NCBI GenBank assembly: GCA_022036555.1
Contig: CM039122.1
Location: 4,487,043 to 4,551,042, forward strand
Direction: 5' to 3'
DNA: 64,000 nucleotides
From: Microstegium vimineum
Lineage: Eukaryota; Streptophyta; Magnoliopsida; Poales; Poaceae
In this document: positions 1 to 12,732 of the stretch, piece by piece
Layout: each line of letters starts with the position of its first letter
Position numbering within the stretch: the stretch's first letter is position 1
Position numbers and translations under genes: made by a program
Notes under the pieces: generated by a model
The model's database searches: none
What the model was told of the DNA's origin: nothing
The model's input: the letters and a program-made list of their open reading frames with translations, nothing else

Positions 1-1934
1 GGTCTGGCTAGCTAAGAGTCCCCATGTGTTTTGGTTTTGAGTAATTGATGAAACCCACCTAAGTACTAATCTTGATCTCTAAGTATGAATCATGAGATAG
101 GTTGGTACATGCCATGTGATGGAGCAAGGTGGATCAAGTGGATGGCACAAGCTCTAGCATGGTGGTGGAAAGGAAAATGGTTGAAGGCAAAGGTGAAAGC
201 TAGGACCATTTTCGGTTTGGTGATCAAGACATCATAGAGGATGTGATCACATTTAGGATAGATAGCCGTACTATCAAGGAGGGAGCTCTTAAGTATGATT
301 ACGGTTATCATGTGCCACTAGGTTCATATGCATTGCATTAAAATCAATTGAACTAGTGAAACAACCAACTAATTCCAAGATAATTATGAACTAAAAGCTA
401 ACACACGTGCACAAGTGTTGGGATCACTTAGTGTTGGCTCTTGGAAGCTTGGAAGAAGTTGAAGAAGTGTTTGGGCAGCTGGAAGCAATCCGGACGCAGG
501 GTCCGGACGCAAGAGTTTTGGCCGACCGGACCATCGGAGATGGGTCCGAAGGCAAACCCTTGCTGGCTGACTGGAGGAGCAGTCCGGACGCAGAGCTCCG
601 GACACGCGTCTAGAGCCTGGCGCTCTCTGTAACTCTCTGTGGAAGAGGGTCCGGACGCAGTATGATGGTCCGGATCAAGGACCGGACTTGGGTCTGGAAG
701 TTCTGAGGAGCTCAAGCGAGCTCTTGGGTGTGCTCGGGCGCCCGGGAAAATATTTCCGGACGCTCAGAGCAGTGACTCCGGACCCTGTGAACAGGTGCGT
801 CCGGAGCCACGTGGCAGGCTGTGGCTCAGGTGGGAAAGTGGTTGTTTGAATCAGAGGCTGACGCGGACGCAGGCGAGTTGGTCCGGACTGCGTGTGACAT
901 GCATCCGGAGGCCGCGTCCGGAGGTGGAAACAGAGTGTTGGCTCTGTGCTGTTGAAGGGTCCGGAAGCTGTTGATGATCCGGACCCCCTATGAAAAGTGC
1001 GTCCGGAGGTCGCGCAGAAGCTCTGTTTTGAGGGCAAAACGGCTAGTTGTTGAGTGAGGACTATATAAGTGATATGGCCAGCCCTTTGGGGCATCACTTG
1101 CACATTCTATTCACTCACACATTTGTGCTTGCTTGATAAGCTTCCACCACTCATCCTCTAAACATATTTGACATATTCTAGAGAGATAGAGTGAATCCAA
1201 GTGCATTGCTTTTTTTATTGCATACTAGTGGCACTTGGTGATCGTCGTCATCGCGGAGCTCTTGTTATTCTTGGAGGTTGCCACCTCCTAGACGTCTTGG
1301 TGCGACAAGGATCGTTGAGTGGAGGAAGGTGATTGTCTCCGGCTCCGATCGGTGGATTGTGAGGGGTTCTTGAACCTACCCCGCGGGAGATTCGCGAAAG
1401 GTATCTCTAGTGGATTCCGCGTAGCTTGGGGATCCCCATCTTGTGTTGGTTGTGCGGCACCCTTGAACGAGTTTGGCTTGGATTGCCAATTAGCGCGTGA
1501 ACCTCCAAGTGGGTGTATCGCTACAACGAGGACTAGCTTGTTGGCAAACAAGTGAACCTCGTTAAAAATTATTGTGTCTCATTGTCTCTCTACCGAGGAT
1601 TCATTTTGTGATTGATTGGTTATCTATTGGCTTATCTCTTCACGTTGGTATAACCATTCTATCTCTAACTTTGCATTACATTCTTTACATTCTTGCAAAG
1701 TAGAGCCTCTAGCTTATCTTGTGTAGTTTAGTCTAGTAGCACTACTATTATAGCTCTTGTATGTGACATAGAACATATCTTGCTAGTAACTAGAATTGGT
1801 AGGTGGCTTGGCTAACCTTAGAGCTAGTGCAAACTTATTTACGCCGTGTTTTATTCTAACAAGTTTGCTTAAGTGTTGTTGTAGATATTTTAATAGGCTA
1901 TTCACCCCCCCTCTAGCCATACCTAGACCTTTCA
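1..1934 (+). mobile_element. LTR (probably solo) inserted in copia, family shared with 6925-8734
   Basis: It ends in CTTTCA at 1934, and protease-coding sequence follows directly. From about position 30 it is collinear with the element at 6925-8734: the start-side motif TTGATGAAAC, a GC-rich block of repeated TCCGGACGC motifs (about 480-1010), a TATA box (1062-1069), and the end-side motif TATTCACCCCCC. The true 5' terminus is at or just before the window start, so no target-site duplication can be checked. The retrotransposon superfamily is not assigned. No protein is encoded. Confidence 0.7.
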
Positions 1935-2681
1935 CTAGCGCCTTCAGCACCATGTCCCTCACCCCGCCGCCAGGATCCTACGACCGGGTGATCGACTCGG
2001 GTGCCTCCTCCCACATCACTGCCAACCCTGGTATGGTCACCGCTTCACCCTCCTCTTCTTTTCCTTCCTCCATTATCGTAGGTAATGGTGCCACTCTCCC
2101 CGTTGTTGGCATCGACTACTCTGTCCTTCCAGGACCCTTTCGCCTCGATAATGTCCTTATATCTCCTGACATCATTCAAAATCTTCTTTTTGTACGAAAA
2201 TTCACAACTAACAATCTTGTTTCTGTTGAATTTGACCCTCTTGGTATCTCTGTGAAGGATCTCCATACCAGGAACACTCTTCTCAGATGTAACAACACAG
2301 GGTCCCTCTACACCCTATAGCTTCCTTCATCCACCACTGGGTCGGCTGCCCTTGTCGCCACTCCTTCCCCGACTACTTGGCACCGGCGCCTTGGTCACCC
2401 CGGCAAGGCAACCCTTCAGAACCTCGCTCGGACCTCCTCCATTGTCTGCAGCACACCTGAAGACGACTCCCTTTGCCATGCTTGCTAGCTTGGGCATCAC
2501 ACTCGCCTTCCTTTTGCTACCTCCATGTCTAGAGCATCCAAGAATTTTGATTTAATCCATTGCGACCTGTGGACATCTCCTACTATTAGTGTCTCTGGTT
2601 TCAAATATTATCTGGTAATTCTTGATTATTGCTCCCATTTTCTTTGGACTTTTCCCCTACGTGTCAAGTCTGACGCTTTTC
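1935..2681 (+). pseudogene. copia protease and N-terminal integrase fragment
   Basis: The aspartic protease active site reads DSGASSH (about 1996-2016). It is followed by a pre-integrase zinc-binding region with WHRRLGHPG and CHAC spacing, and by the first integrase catalytic Asp in HCDLWTSP (about 2555-2575). In-frame TAG stops occur at 2318-2320 and near 2488. Both sit where family members commonly have Gln, suggesting CAG-to-TAG transitions. The coding sequence is cut at 2681 by the 3.67-kb LTR and resumes in frame at 6356. Confidence 0.85.
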
Positions 2682-5600
2682 TGTAACACCCAGTTTTAAG
2701 AACAAAACCAGATATACACCATATGTGAGCCCAGGAAGTCAAATCTCACATATAGCCACAAAATAAGGTAGCATCAAAAGACAATACTTAAATATATAAC
2801 ATATAAGGTCAAAGGATAACCTTAGCACAGCAAAAAGTGGAAAGACGACTCCGAACTTCGGGTGAAGACTCCACTTCCACAGGGACCAACTAACTGGTTG
2901 ACCACAAGCCTATCTCTTCCAACTCTTGCATTCTAGTACCCATCCGGGATTTTTATCCAAGTATTGAAAATAAAGAAAGCGTAAGTACATGTCGTACTCA
3001 ACAAGATAACATGGGGTTCATGAGGCTCAAAAAGGGATAGACACGGGTTTAACTGCGTCAGCTTCTAATAAGTCATAATTTTAGCAGAGGAGTAGCATCA
3101 AGTTCAACATAAGCCCAAATAACCACATGATCAGGTGAACAAGATATAATGCTTATATGAACAAGTCACAATAGTCAATAACAAATAACAACTGATGAGC
3201 CATGACATAAGGACATCACACAGTAAGGAGGCCAAGCCACTCGTAACCGTGAGCACGGCTATCATGATAGTTTTTAACTCTGTGCAGAGGTGTACATCTT
3301 TACCCATAAGTCGTGAATTGCCCTTTCGCCCAAGGACGCGACCCTCTTATCCCACTTCCAAGGTAGGCCGGCAGGGTTCACTACGAGACCGTTCACATAT
3401 TCCACTAATAGGTAACAACCCGCTACAAGTTCCCTTTAACGAGATCGTAAGAACTCCCCTCCCAGAAGTCACCGCAGTGCACCTTCTGGCAGACCAAGTC
3501 CCCACTTTCTCAGAGCCCTTCTTGCGCCCTCTCAGGTAAGTTGCCACAAACTAGCAAAAGTCTAATACTGAGTCAAGCCAAAGCCCATTAGCTTATGGTA
3601 GTACTGTTTTCTCAGGGTAATCTCTTACAGAAATATCCCTATGAATGAGAACACAGGTGTGAGTTCCTGATGTTCCACCTATAGTCCACGTTGCTAAAAA
3701 GTCATCTTTTATCGTTATTTCATATATCATTAGTCAAGTTACAAGATCATGGTTATTCTTTATGAGCACTAGCACAAACTACCCATATGCAAACCCTCAA
3801 AGGTGACAAGGCACAAGATATCAAATCTAGGTAATCCTTACGGGTAACAAGGTAGACACATGCATATGAATTAAGTGACATTAAAGTGTATAGGTAACAA
3901 GGAAGATCCCATGCTATACTTTCCTTAAACGCTTAGATCCTTTCTTCAACTGATTCTCAACTTCAGATAACTTCTTCTTGATCTCCACGTAATCTCACCG
4001 ATTGGACAAGATTGTAAGCACCACACAAGCAGCTGAACAAACATACATAACATACAATGGATCTATTTAGAGCAATACACCAATCAATGAAAAGATCTTT
4101 AAAAGAAATCTACGGATCTCTACGATCACACAGACACGAGAAACACGCTAATCGGATCTATAAAGGAAAAGAAACGACTACCGAAAGATTAGCTTTTATA
4201 AGATAATTAAACTTCATTTATTTTATTTAAAAAGCATATATTGGATACTTCAGAGAAATACCCAAATTAAATTAAGTCACATTACTTTGCTTTGTAAAAA
4301 CAAGATTAAACTAAGTATGTTTTGTTTTATGAAAAGCCGAGGTGGAAAACCCTAATTGATTTTAATTGGAAAACCATTGATTATATAGATTAATCAAGTA
4401 TCATTTTATTTCATAGAATAAAACATATTTATTATTGCTACTAACAGGTAGATCTTATCATTACGAAACCAACGCAACTCGAACGGGACAAAACGGATCT
4501 AAAACGGGAGATTTATAAATTAAACAAGATTTTGAAAAGGGCAAGATTAAAACATTAAAAAATTAATTTACTTTGATTTTCAACAGACTTTAACATAGAT
4601 GAAAATTGTACCATTAGATAGATCATGAAATTACGAAGCTAACGCAACTTGTTTGGGTCAAAACGGGTTTGAAACGAAGGAGTTATAGGGTTTTGAAACT
4701 CAGTGGCAAATCTATAATTAGAGATTTTCTTTTTATTTTCGAAATAAAATAGATCTGAACACGAGTACGCTTTCCAGCAGTGAAGGCGTATTCATGGAGG
4801 GCGCCTTTGGACGGCGGGTTGAGACAGAAAAAGTTGGGGGTCTCTTTAGCAAAATACCCGGACGAAGGGGTATCAAGGGCTGTGGGTTGTGGGTCGTTGG
4901 ATCGCGGATGGATGGATTAGATTAGATCGGGGGTATCGGATGAGTTGACCTAGTCCTCGCCCACGTGTCCGCCACGTGGCTCGCTCGGACGGGCTGGTCC
5001 ACGACGGACCGACTGAGGTGGCCACGGATGCGGGGTTGTGGACCCTGTCCACACTATTCCATAGACCGAAGGGGTATGTTCTTTTCTAGGCCCTTGATCT
5101 CAGATTGGACGGCAGAGAGAAAAGAGATCAAGGAGAGAGAGGGGGTGACCAGCCGGGTTCAGAGCCGGCGTGGCGGTTCGCCATGGCTCCGGCGTGGAGG
5201 TCGGCGGCGCAAGGCATTAGGGGCCCTCGGGCCACCAAACCACGAACCGAGAGGTTCGGGAGAACGAGGGAGAGGGCGCGAGTTCATCTGCGGACTTCGC
5301 GCGAGCAGAGGGAGGACGGAGGTGGCTGGCGACGTACGACCGCGGCCGCGGACTCTCTGAGAACGACGACGGCACGGTGAGAGCACACAGGGGGAGAAAT
5401 TGAGGGCACAGGGAGGTAGAGGGAAGGAACGGGGACTCACCGAGAGCTAAAACGGAGGTCGGGATGCACTGTGGTGGTCGGCCACGGAAGGGGGCGGATG
5501 GCGGCGGTCTGTGTTCATCGGAAGAGCTCGGAGAGTGAGCAGAGGGCACTGACGGAAGCGGAAAACACCCCTTACGGCTTCGCAAGGACAAAGCAAGGCT

Positions 5601-6350
5601 CGGTGCGGATCTTACTGCTACGGCGAGCAAGGAACCAAGCTTCTTGGTGGTGGCTCCTCGGCAAGATGCGACGGCCGCCGCTGGAACTCGAGGCGAGGCA
5701 AGGCAAGGCGGCACGGCTTCGGTTGGGGAAAACAAAGGGGCGTGGCCGCTATTTAAAGGGGAGATGAGAGGGACGGAGTCCGTGCGTAGCACGCCACGGC
5801 TCGGTGCTGATCCCGACTCTGCGACGCAGAGTCCGCGTCGGATGGGGGAGGAAGAAGAGGGAGAAGAAGATGACAGGCGGGGTTGGGTTGTTAGAGAGAA
5901 GAGAGGGGAAAGGAAGGCGCTGACGCGCGGGTCCGCAGTGTCAGCGAAACAAGGAGGAAGGGAGGGGCTTGCCCCCGCGGCTGGGCCGGCCTGGTCGACG
6001 GCCCAAGAAGAGAGGGAGGGAGGAGGCCTGCGGCCGAGCTGGTTGGGCCAGAGAGAGAAGAGAAGAGAGTGGGCTGGGAAGAGAGTTTTCCTTTTCTTTT
6101 TATTTTTCTTTTGCTTTTCCTTTTTCAAAACATTTTCAAAACAATTTTGAAATTCCTTTTGAGCTTTTCAAAACCAAGCAACACAAGAGGATAATGCAGA
6201 GGCATGAATGCTCAAACACTTTGCCAAACCCTAGGTTACTTTTAATTTGATAAAAAGTTTTTTTTTAATTTTCTATATTTTTCATGAGCACAAAATTCAA
6301 ATTAAATCAAATTCACTCTAATTCAAAAATTCAAATTTTTGGGTGTTACA
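2682..6350 (+). mobile_element. Solo LTR, 3.67 kb, probably Ty3-gypsy (TGTAACACCC type)
   Basis: It begins TGTAACACCC and ends with the perfect inverse GGGTGTTACA. It is flanked by identical 5-base duplications TTTTC (2677-2681 and 6351-6355). TG...CA ends with a 5-base duplication are the signature of an LTR. No internal coding domain was found, so it is a solo LTR left by recombination. Very long LTRs with this start are known from grass Tekay/RIRE3-like chromoviruses, which is the basis for the gypsy call. A TATTTAAA box lies near 5749. The GC-rich open frames at 4965-6150 have no recognisable protein and overlap on both strands. Confidence 0.85.
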
Positions 6351-6355
6351 TTTTC

Positions 6356-6924
6356 CCACTATTTCACATTTCTTTGCTCATGTGTCTACCCAATTCGGTT
6401 GTACTGTTAAATCAGTACAATGTGACGACGGTCGCAAATTTGACAACTCTACCTCCCGTGCTTTCTTTCTGTCTCTCGGCAGCACTCTTCGCATGTCGTG
6501 CCCACATACTTCTCAGCAAAACGGGAAAGCCGAGCGCATGATCCGCACCGTCAACAACGTCACCCGTACCCTCCTCTTCCAGGCATTCATGCCGCCTGTT
6601 TACTGGGCTGATGCGGTTGCCACTGCCACCTACATTCTCAATCGCCTCCCCACCAAAACCCTAAACATGAGCACCCCTTTCTTCGCCCTCCATGGCACCC
6701 TCCCCTCCTACCATGATCTTCGAGCTTTTGGATGCACTTGCTATCCTAACCTCTCTGCCACAGCTCCCCACAAACTTGCCCCTCTCTCCACTCTCTGTGC
6801 CTTTCTTGGCTATCCGCCAGATCACAAAGGCTACCGGTGCCTTGACCTCGCCACTAACCGTGTCATCATATCCCGCCACGTTATCTTTGATGAAACACGG
6901 TTTCCTTTTTCCATCAGTCGGCCT
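6356..6924 (+). pseudogene. copia integrase core and C-terminal fragment
   Basis: This resumes the integrase reading frame after the TTTTC target duplication. The second catalytic Asp lies in QCDDGRKFDN and the catalytic Glu in QQNGKAERMIRT, followed by the copia C-terminal signature LRAFGCTCYPN and the GYRCLDL region. The frame runs openly to 6924, where a second LTR interrupts it. Reading across that LTR is in frame with 8740 onward once the 5-base duplication is discounted. Confidence 0.87.
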
Positions 6925-8734
6925 TGAAAGACCTTGTTTGGTTTTGGTTAATTGATGAAACATATGGACTAACCCTTGACCTAAGTGTATGATCAAGATA
7001 GGGTGGTCCACCTTAGAACATGGAGCTAGATGGATGATCATGGTGAATCAAGTGCTCCATGGACTAAGGAAAAGAAGAAAGAGAAAAACAAAATGGACCC
7101 AAGGCAAAGGTATATCCATAGGGCCATTTTTTGGTTTAGTGATCAAGACACTATAGAGAGTGTGATCACCTTTAGGATAGATAGCCGTACTATCAAGAAG
7201 GGAAAACTCGTTACGATTACGGTTATCATGTGCCACTAGGTTTGCATTGCATCAATATAAAATGAACCTAAGTGACACAAAGAACTAAAGTAAAATCCAT
7301 GAAAATATTTTGTAAAGGCTAAGACAGGTGAACAAAGGTATGGATCACAAGGTGTTAGCACATGAAAGCTTGGAGAAGAAGCAGAGGCTCGGTTTGTCAC
7401 TCAGACAGGCTCCGGACGCAGGGTCCGGACGCAGGCAAGAGGCCGTCCGGACCAATGGACATGCGTCCAGTTGCATACCCTAGCCTCGGCCTCTCTGGAC
7501 AGGAGGTCTGGATGCTAAAGAGAGTCCGGACGCTGACTCCAGTCATGCGTCCGGAGCTTAGCGCTCTCTGTACTCCTCTCAGGTGGATTTATCCGGACGC
7601 AAAGCTTGGTCCAGACCGAGGCAACCGGACGCGTGTCCGGAGCTCGGAGCTCTCTGGACTGGGTCCGGACGCTACTGTGTTGTGCGTCCGGAGGCTACAC
7701 GTCGGCACAGTTAGGGCGCCAACGGGCGAATTCAAAATGGAGGAGGGTCCGGACGCATGCGCGATGGTCCGGACCCCCCATGCAAAGTGCGTCCGGAGCT
7801 ACGCAGATTTCAGTGAAAAGGAGCAAAATGGCTAGCTCGGTTTGGATGGCTATTTAAGTGGCTTGGCCGGCTCCTAGGGCTCACTCTTGCACCTCCCATT
7901 CATTTGACATACTTGTGCTTGCTTGAGATATCCCCCAACTCACTCTCTTCACTCTTGTTGCATATTTGTGAGTTTGAGTGATCCAAGTGCATTGATCATT
8001 GCATTGCATCTTAGTGGCACTTGGTCGTCATCATCGCCGCGTGGTTTCTTGTTATTCTTGGTGTTTGCCAACACCTAGACAGCTTGGCCATTGTGGAGAA
8101 GCTTCGGCGTAATTGGTGATTGTTTGCGGCCGACTTCGGTGATTGTGAGAGGGCTTGTACCCACCTCGGCAGAGCGCCAAAGGGTAACTCTAGTGGATTG
8201 CTCGTGTCATTGAGTTACTCTCATTTGGGTGGATTCTTGTGGCGCCCGAGTTAGTGGGCTAGGTTTGTGAAACACCTATTAGCCACTGAATCACCATTTG
8301 AGTAGTCGACACAACGGGACTAGCTTGGTGGCAACCAAGTGAACCTCGGGAGAAAAATCGATTGTCATCTTGTCTTCTGGCTATTCTTTGGTGTCCTTTG
8401 TGATTGGCTCTCTACATTGACATCCTCCTATCACAAGGCATTGGTATATCAATCACCTCCTCTCTTGCATTTATATTCCTTCTTATCTTGTCTAGTTAGC
8501 TTGCCAGTTAGCTTCTCTAGTAGTTGTTCTTACTAGCTTGTGCTAAGTGCTTTAGGTTCTTGCTATTGATTGTAAGCACATAGCTAACTAGAATTGCATT
8601 GGATAGGTGGCTTTGCACCCCAAGTAGAGCTAGAGCAAAAAGCTTCGCTTAAGTGCTATCTAACCTTTTGCTCTAGTGATTTGTAGAATTTTATTAGGCT
8701 ATTCACCCCCCCTCTAGCCATCTAGGACCTTTCA
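6925..8734 (+). mobile_element. Solo LTR, 1.81 kb, inserted in copia between integrase and RT
   Basis: It starts TGAAAG and ends CTTTCA. The flanking 5-mers are GGCCT (6920-6924) and GCCCT (8735-8739), a duplication with one mismatch. Removing the element plus one copy restores the host copia reading frame, which supports the boundaries. It holds a block of TCCGGACGC-type motifs (about 7410-7800), a TATTTAA box at 7851-7857, and TATTCACCCCCC near the 3' end. It is collinear with the LTR at 1-1934 but clearly diverged, so the two are separate insertions of one family. Confidence 0.8.
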
Positions 8735-8739
8735 GCCCT

Positions 8740-10810
8740 TCACCACCTTCGCAAGAACTTGATTTTCTAACTGACGACGACGCTATCCCAGTGTCCCCTT
8801 TTCCTCCAGGTACATCCGGGGCTGCTGGCCCCCGGCCACCACCTCCGACGTATGCTCCTTCCCAGCCTGTACCTCTGGTACCGTCGCGGGCACGCACCGA
8901 CACACCGGCGACCAAGACCCCCCCCCCCCGGTTTTTCCTCTCCACTGCGGACGCCCCGGGGGGGTCCTCTGTTCAGACGCCCCTGTCTCAAGGGCCCTCT
9001 GACCGGGCAGCACAGCCGGCCGTGTCCGGTGGGGTTCCTGTCCAGATGCCCCCCGCGCCCCTCGCCCCGGCTGCACCCTTCGCCCACGTCTACACAAGGC
9101 GTGCCCCTTCTCCTGCCCCGGCCATCGAGCGCCCGATAGGGGCTCTGCCTCGACATTCCAGCATGATCCCGTCTCCACCACGCTATGTCAAGAGCGATCC
9201 TCTGGTCCCTGCTGGTGCGGTGCCCATCCCGCCGGTCGCCAACTCTCATAATATGGCGACCCGTGGCAAAACAGGGTACCGGCAGACTCGCCTTGCTTTG
9301 CATGCTGAGGCCCTGTCTCCACTCCCACGGTCCTGTCGGGATGCTCTCACTGATCCTCATTGGCGCCAGGCCATGGATGATGAATATGGTGCTCTTCAGG
9401 CAAATCACACTTGGGATCTTGTCCCTCGCCCTGCCAAGGCCAATGTGGTTACTGGAAAATGGATCTTCAAAACACAAATTCAATGCTGATGGTTCTTTGG
9501 AGCTCTATAAGGCTCGTTGGGTCCTTCGGGGATTTACTCAACGCCCCGGTATTGATTATGACGAAACTTTCAACCCGGTCGTCAAGGCGGCCACTGTTCG
9601 CACAGTCATCACCCTAGCTCACTCCAAGGATTGGCCCATTCATCAACTTGATGTGAAGAACGCTTTCCTCCACGGCACTCTTTCTGAGATCGTCTACTGC
9701 TCTCAGCCCACCGGATTTGCTGATTCTGCTCTTCCAGAACATGTCTACCGACTCAACAAATCCCTCTACGGCTTAAAGCAAGCACCACGAGCCTGGTATA
9801 GCCGGTTTGCTTCTTTTTTGATCACCCTGGGGTTCACTGAAGCCAAGTCAGACACTTCTCTTTTCATATACAGCTGCGGTACAGAGACTGTCTACTTACT
9901 CTTATGTGTGGATGATATCGTCCTCATAGCTTCATCACAGTAGCTCCTCCACCGTATCATTGCTGCATTGAAAAAGGAGTTCGCCATGACCGATCTTGGA
10001 CCTCTACATCACTTCCTTGGCATTTCAGTTCAGCGCCACAAGGATTCAGTCATCCTCTCGCAGCACCAATACACACTGGACATCCTTGCTCGTCATGGCA
10101 TGAGTGGTTGCAAACCTTGCTCCACCCCAGTTGACACATGTGCTAAGGTTTCAGCTGATGCCGGTCCTCCTGTTGCTGATCCCACCAACTATCGCAACCT
10201 TGTAGGCGCCCTTCAGTATCTCACTTTTACCAGGCCGGACATTGCATACGCCGTTCAACAAGTATGCCTTCATATGCATGCTCCGTGTGAAGATCATCTT
10301 GTCACTGCCAAAAGGATCCTTCGCTATCTCCAGGGTACCCTCAGCCATGGTCTGATCATCCCCCGCACAGCCCCAACTCAACTCCGTGTGTATACTGATG
10401 CTGATTGGGAAGGCTGCCCGGATACACGCCGGTCTACCTCCGGCTACGCCGTCTTCCTCGGGGACAGCCTGATCTCCTGATCCTCCAAGCGACAGCCCAC
10501 TGTCTCCCGATCCAGCGCCGAGGCCGAATATCGGGCTGTTGCCAACGGCGTCGCTGAAGTCACTTGGCTGAGGCAGGTGCTCAAGGAGATCCATCATCCC
10601 CTGGATGTCGCCTGCCTTGTATACTGCGACAATGTTAGCGCCATCTACCTCTCCTCCAACCCCGTGCAATATCAGCGCACCAAGCACGTGGAAATCGACC
10701 TTCACTTCGTCCGCGAACGGGTTGCCATGGGTGCTGTTCGTGTCCTTCACGTACCCACCACGTCGTAGTTCGCTGATGTCTTCACCAAGGGCCTTCCCTC
10801 CTTTGGTAGC
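8740..10810 (+). pseudogene. copia reverse transcriptase and RNase H, degenerate
   Basis: A Pro-rich linker is followed by the RT start NVVTGKWIF (about 9445), a one-base insertion in an A-run near 9470 that shifts frame, then QLDVKNAFLHG (about 9645), LYGLKQAPRAWY (about 9762) and the catalytic motif as CVDDI (about 9905; copia normally YVDD). RNase H follows with YTDADWEGCPDTRRS (about 10390), SSAEAEYRAVA (about 10513) and FADVFTKGLP (about 10769). In-frame stops occur at 9941-9943, 10478-10480 (position normally Trp) and 10766-10768 (position normally Gln). The element cannot make an active polymerase. Confidence 0.9.
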
Positions 10811-10964
10811 CTAACTTACTGTACCGGGTTCACACCCTGCTGGCCTCTTTGAGTCATGTTCAGACTCGGCTGGCCCCTTGGGTCATCCTTCTCTCCCCTA
10901 TATATGTAATCCTCTTTGTAATCATCCAATCAAGCAATCTAGCCTGTTCGGCTATTGTCTATCA

Positions 10965-11525
10965 ATGATGGCTGCTTGCTTGCTGGGTTAGTGGGTGCTG
11001 TTGCACATTTCACAGTGGTCGTTGTATCATTATGGGTGGTTGCTACTGCGGAACAGCAAGTGGATGGCACTAACTAGACACTGTCGAGGCTGAAAGAGAC
11101 TGCTGGGCTGAGGTGAGCAGAGCTAACAACGCGTCCCTTTCCGTGTCTTTTTCATAGAATAACACTTTGGGTCTTCGTCAGCTCCTTGCATTGCATTCAC
11201 ACACTATTTGTTTTTTTCGAATGTCCTATTAGTTTGTTTATTTTTGGCAGACGTAACGTATCTAGGTTACATTACATAATCCGACTATCAAAGATTCAGA
11301 GCCAGTCGCAGAGGAAAGAACCTGCTGGGAGCATAGCAAGACATGGAGATGGAGTGCGTGGAAGCACGGCAGGAGCATATGCAGAAGCCTACGGCAACGG
11401 CATGCGATCGAGCGCGTGGACGACGCGGTCTTCCCACTCCAACTCCACGCGGTCGATCGATCGGTCAGCGCGCTCATTGCATTGCTCTGCACGACTGGAT
11501 GGACGTTGGACGGCACCCAGAAACA
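10965..11525 (-). repeat. Orphan copy of the RLK 5' flanking region
   Basis: This segment matches 20555-21095, the upstream flank of RLK1, through many collinear blocks: GCGGAACAGCAAGTGGATGG, the GAGCAGAGCTA block, and the run ending at GACTGGATGGACGTTGGACG. A more diverged copy lies at about 29890-30470 beside RLK2. No receptor-coding sequence lies next to this copy; the copia element abuts its left side. The simplest reading is a third receptor-kinase unit whose gene was lost or displaced. Short open frames here are not conserved between copies. Confidence 0.75.
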
Positions 11526-12477
11526 AACGTGGCCTTTGGTTATTGGTTCGCACTGCACTGGCACGTTAGGGAGGGGCATGCCAATGGCATATGGTTGAGC
11601 CAAATCTCGGTCATGGCCAGATTTGGCTAGTGACGAAACTAGGTCAGTAAAATAATGTTTCGTTTGCGACAAATCCAAAATTTTGGTCAATACCAACTTC
11701 TGGCCGGAGCTGCAAAACATGTCTAGATGGTGTTGCCATGTCAAGTTTTATCGTTTTTCTTCATTCAATGAAACATGGCACGTGGGATAGATCTTCGGTT
11801 CTGTAGATAAAAGTCATGCAACAAGCAAACGGATATGCGGTTAAGTGAATAGTACTATTTATTTATTAGCACTATCTAAAAAAAAATTGTACCAGCAACA
11901 TTTTCAAAACCATGCAACCAATAGGTGCATGCCACCTAGCTAATCTTTTCAAATTAATACCAGAGGCCGGCCAAATCAAGGGCCACGAATTTTTTTTTAG
12001 CTCGGGCCGTGGCGAAGTTAGAGGCGGAAGTCAAATATTTCAGGGCCTTCCAGATAGGAAAAAAAAAGTCCACTTTATCTTATATACTATAAAAGAGCAA
12101 TTTGATATATGGGCCCAACATAAATGACACATACTTACACGGTGTTTCCTTCTTCATCGCCTTACATCTTAATTTTTTTTACACCCACGAGAATTATACC
12201 CACCTCCCTCACTCACCTCAAAAATATGTTCTTTTATTATTTTACATGACAACCCACAAAAATTTAATCTTTTATTTACACGGCAAATAGTAGATCAATC
12301 TAGGCCGTGAATAAGTCGTGGCCATGAGAGAGCTTGGGCCCGTTCCCTCCGGCATCGTGGGTGAGCAGGCCGCAGGCGGAGTGGACGAGTAGAGGCCTCT
12401 CGAAGTGTTGGAGAAAATAAGCTGATGAAAAAAGCGAAAAGAAAAAGGACGGAACCGTTCACAACAACGCTTAATTT
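11526..12477. other. Intergenic spacer, no gene seen
   Basis: Mixed-composition sequence without a recognisable domain or element end. Only short non-conserved open frames are present. Confidence 0.6.
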
Positions 12478-12659
12478 GTCCCACTTCGTGAATCCATGCA
12501 AACACAAAGGTTTTCAAGCTCTATATAATAGAAAGTGAGGAGCAAAATAGAGTCAACATAAAAAAGATCTCTCGCCTCCCTTCCATTTCATGGCATGCAG
12601 CCATGTTAACGTCGTGAGGAAAAAAATCGTAACAAATTATTTTAATTTAGCTAATTTAG

Positions 12660-12732
<73 letters not shown>

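Larger units (their letters stand above)
1..10963 (+). mobile_element. Ty1-copia retrotransposon, decayed, split by three LTR insertions
   Basis: Domains appear in copia order on the plus strand: protease, zinc-binding pre-integrase, integrase, reverse transcriptase, RNase H. Integrase before reverse transcriptase is the defining copia order. The gag region and 5' LTR lie off the left edge. The body is separated by LTRs at 1-1934, 2682-6350 and 6925-8734. The right end is placed near 10963, because unrelated receptor-flank homology starts at about 10965. The 3' LTR seems mostly deleted; only an LTR-like stretch at about 10900-10960 remains. Several stop codons and one frameshift make it non-functional. 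The copia assignment is firm; the exact ends are approximate. Confidence 0.85.

Noticed and set aside
5217..6128. A 303-codon minus-strand open frame
   Set aside because: Lies wholly inside the 3.67-kb solo LTR, low-complexity Ser/Pro-rich, no recognisable domain.
8767..9483. A 238-codon minus-strand open frame
   Set aside because: Antisense shadow of the Pro-rich linker and RT start of the copia element.
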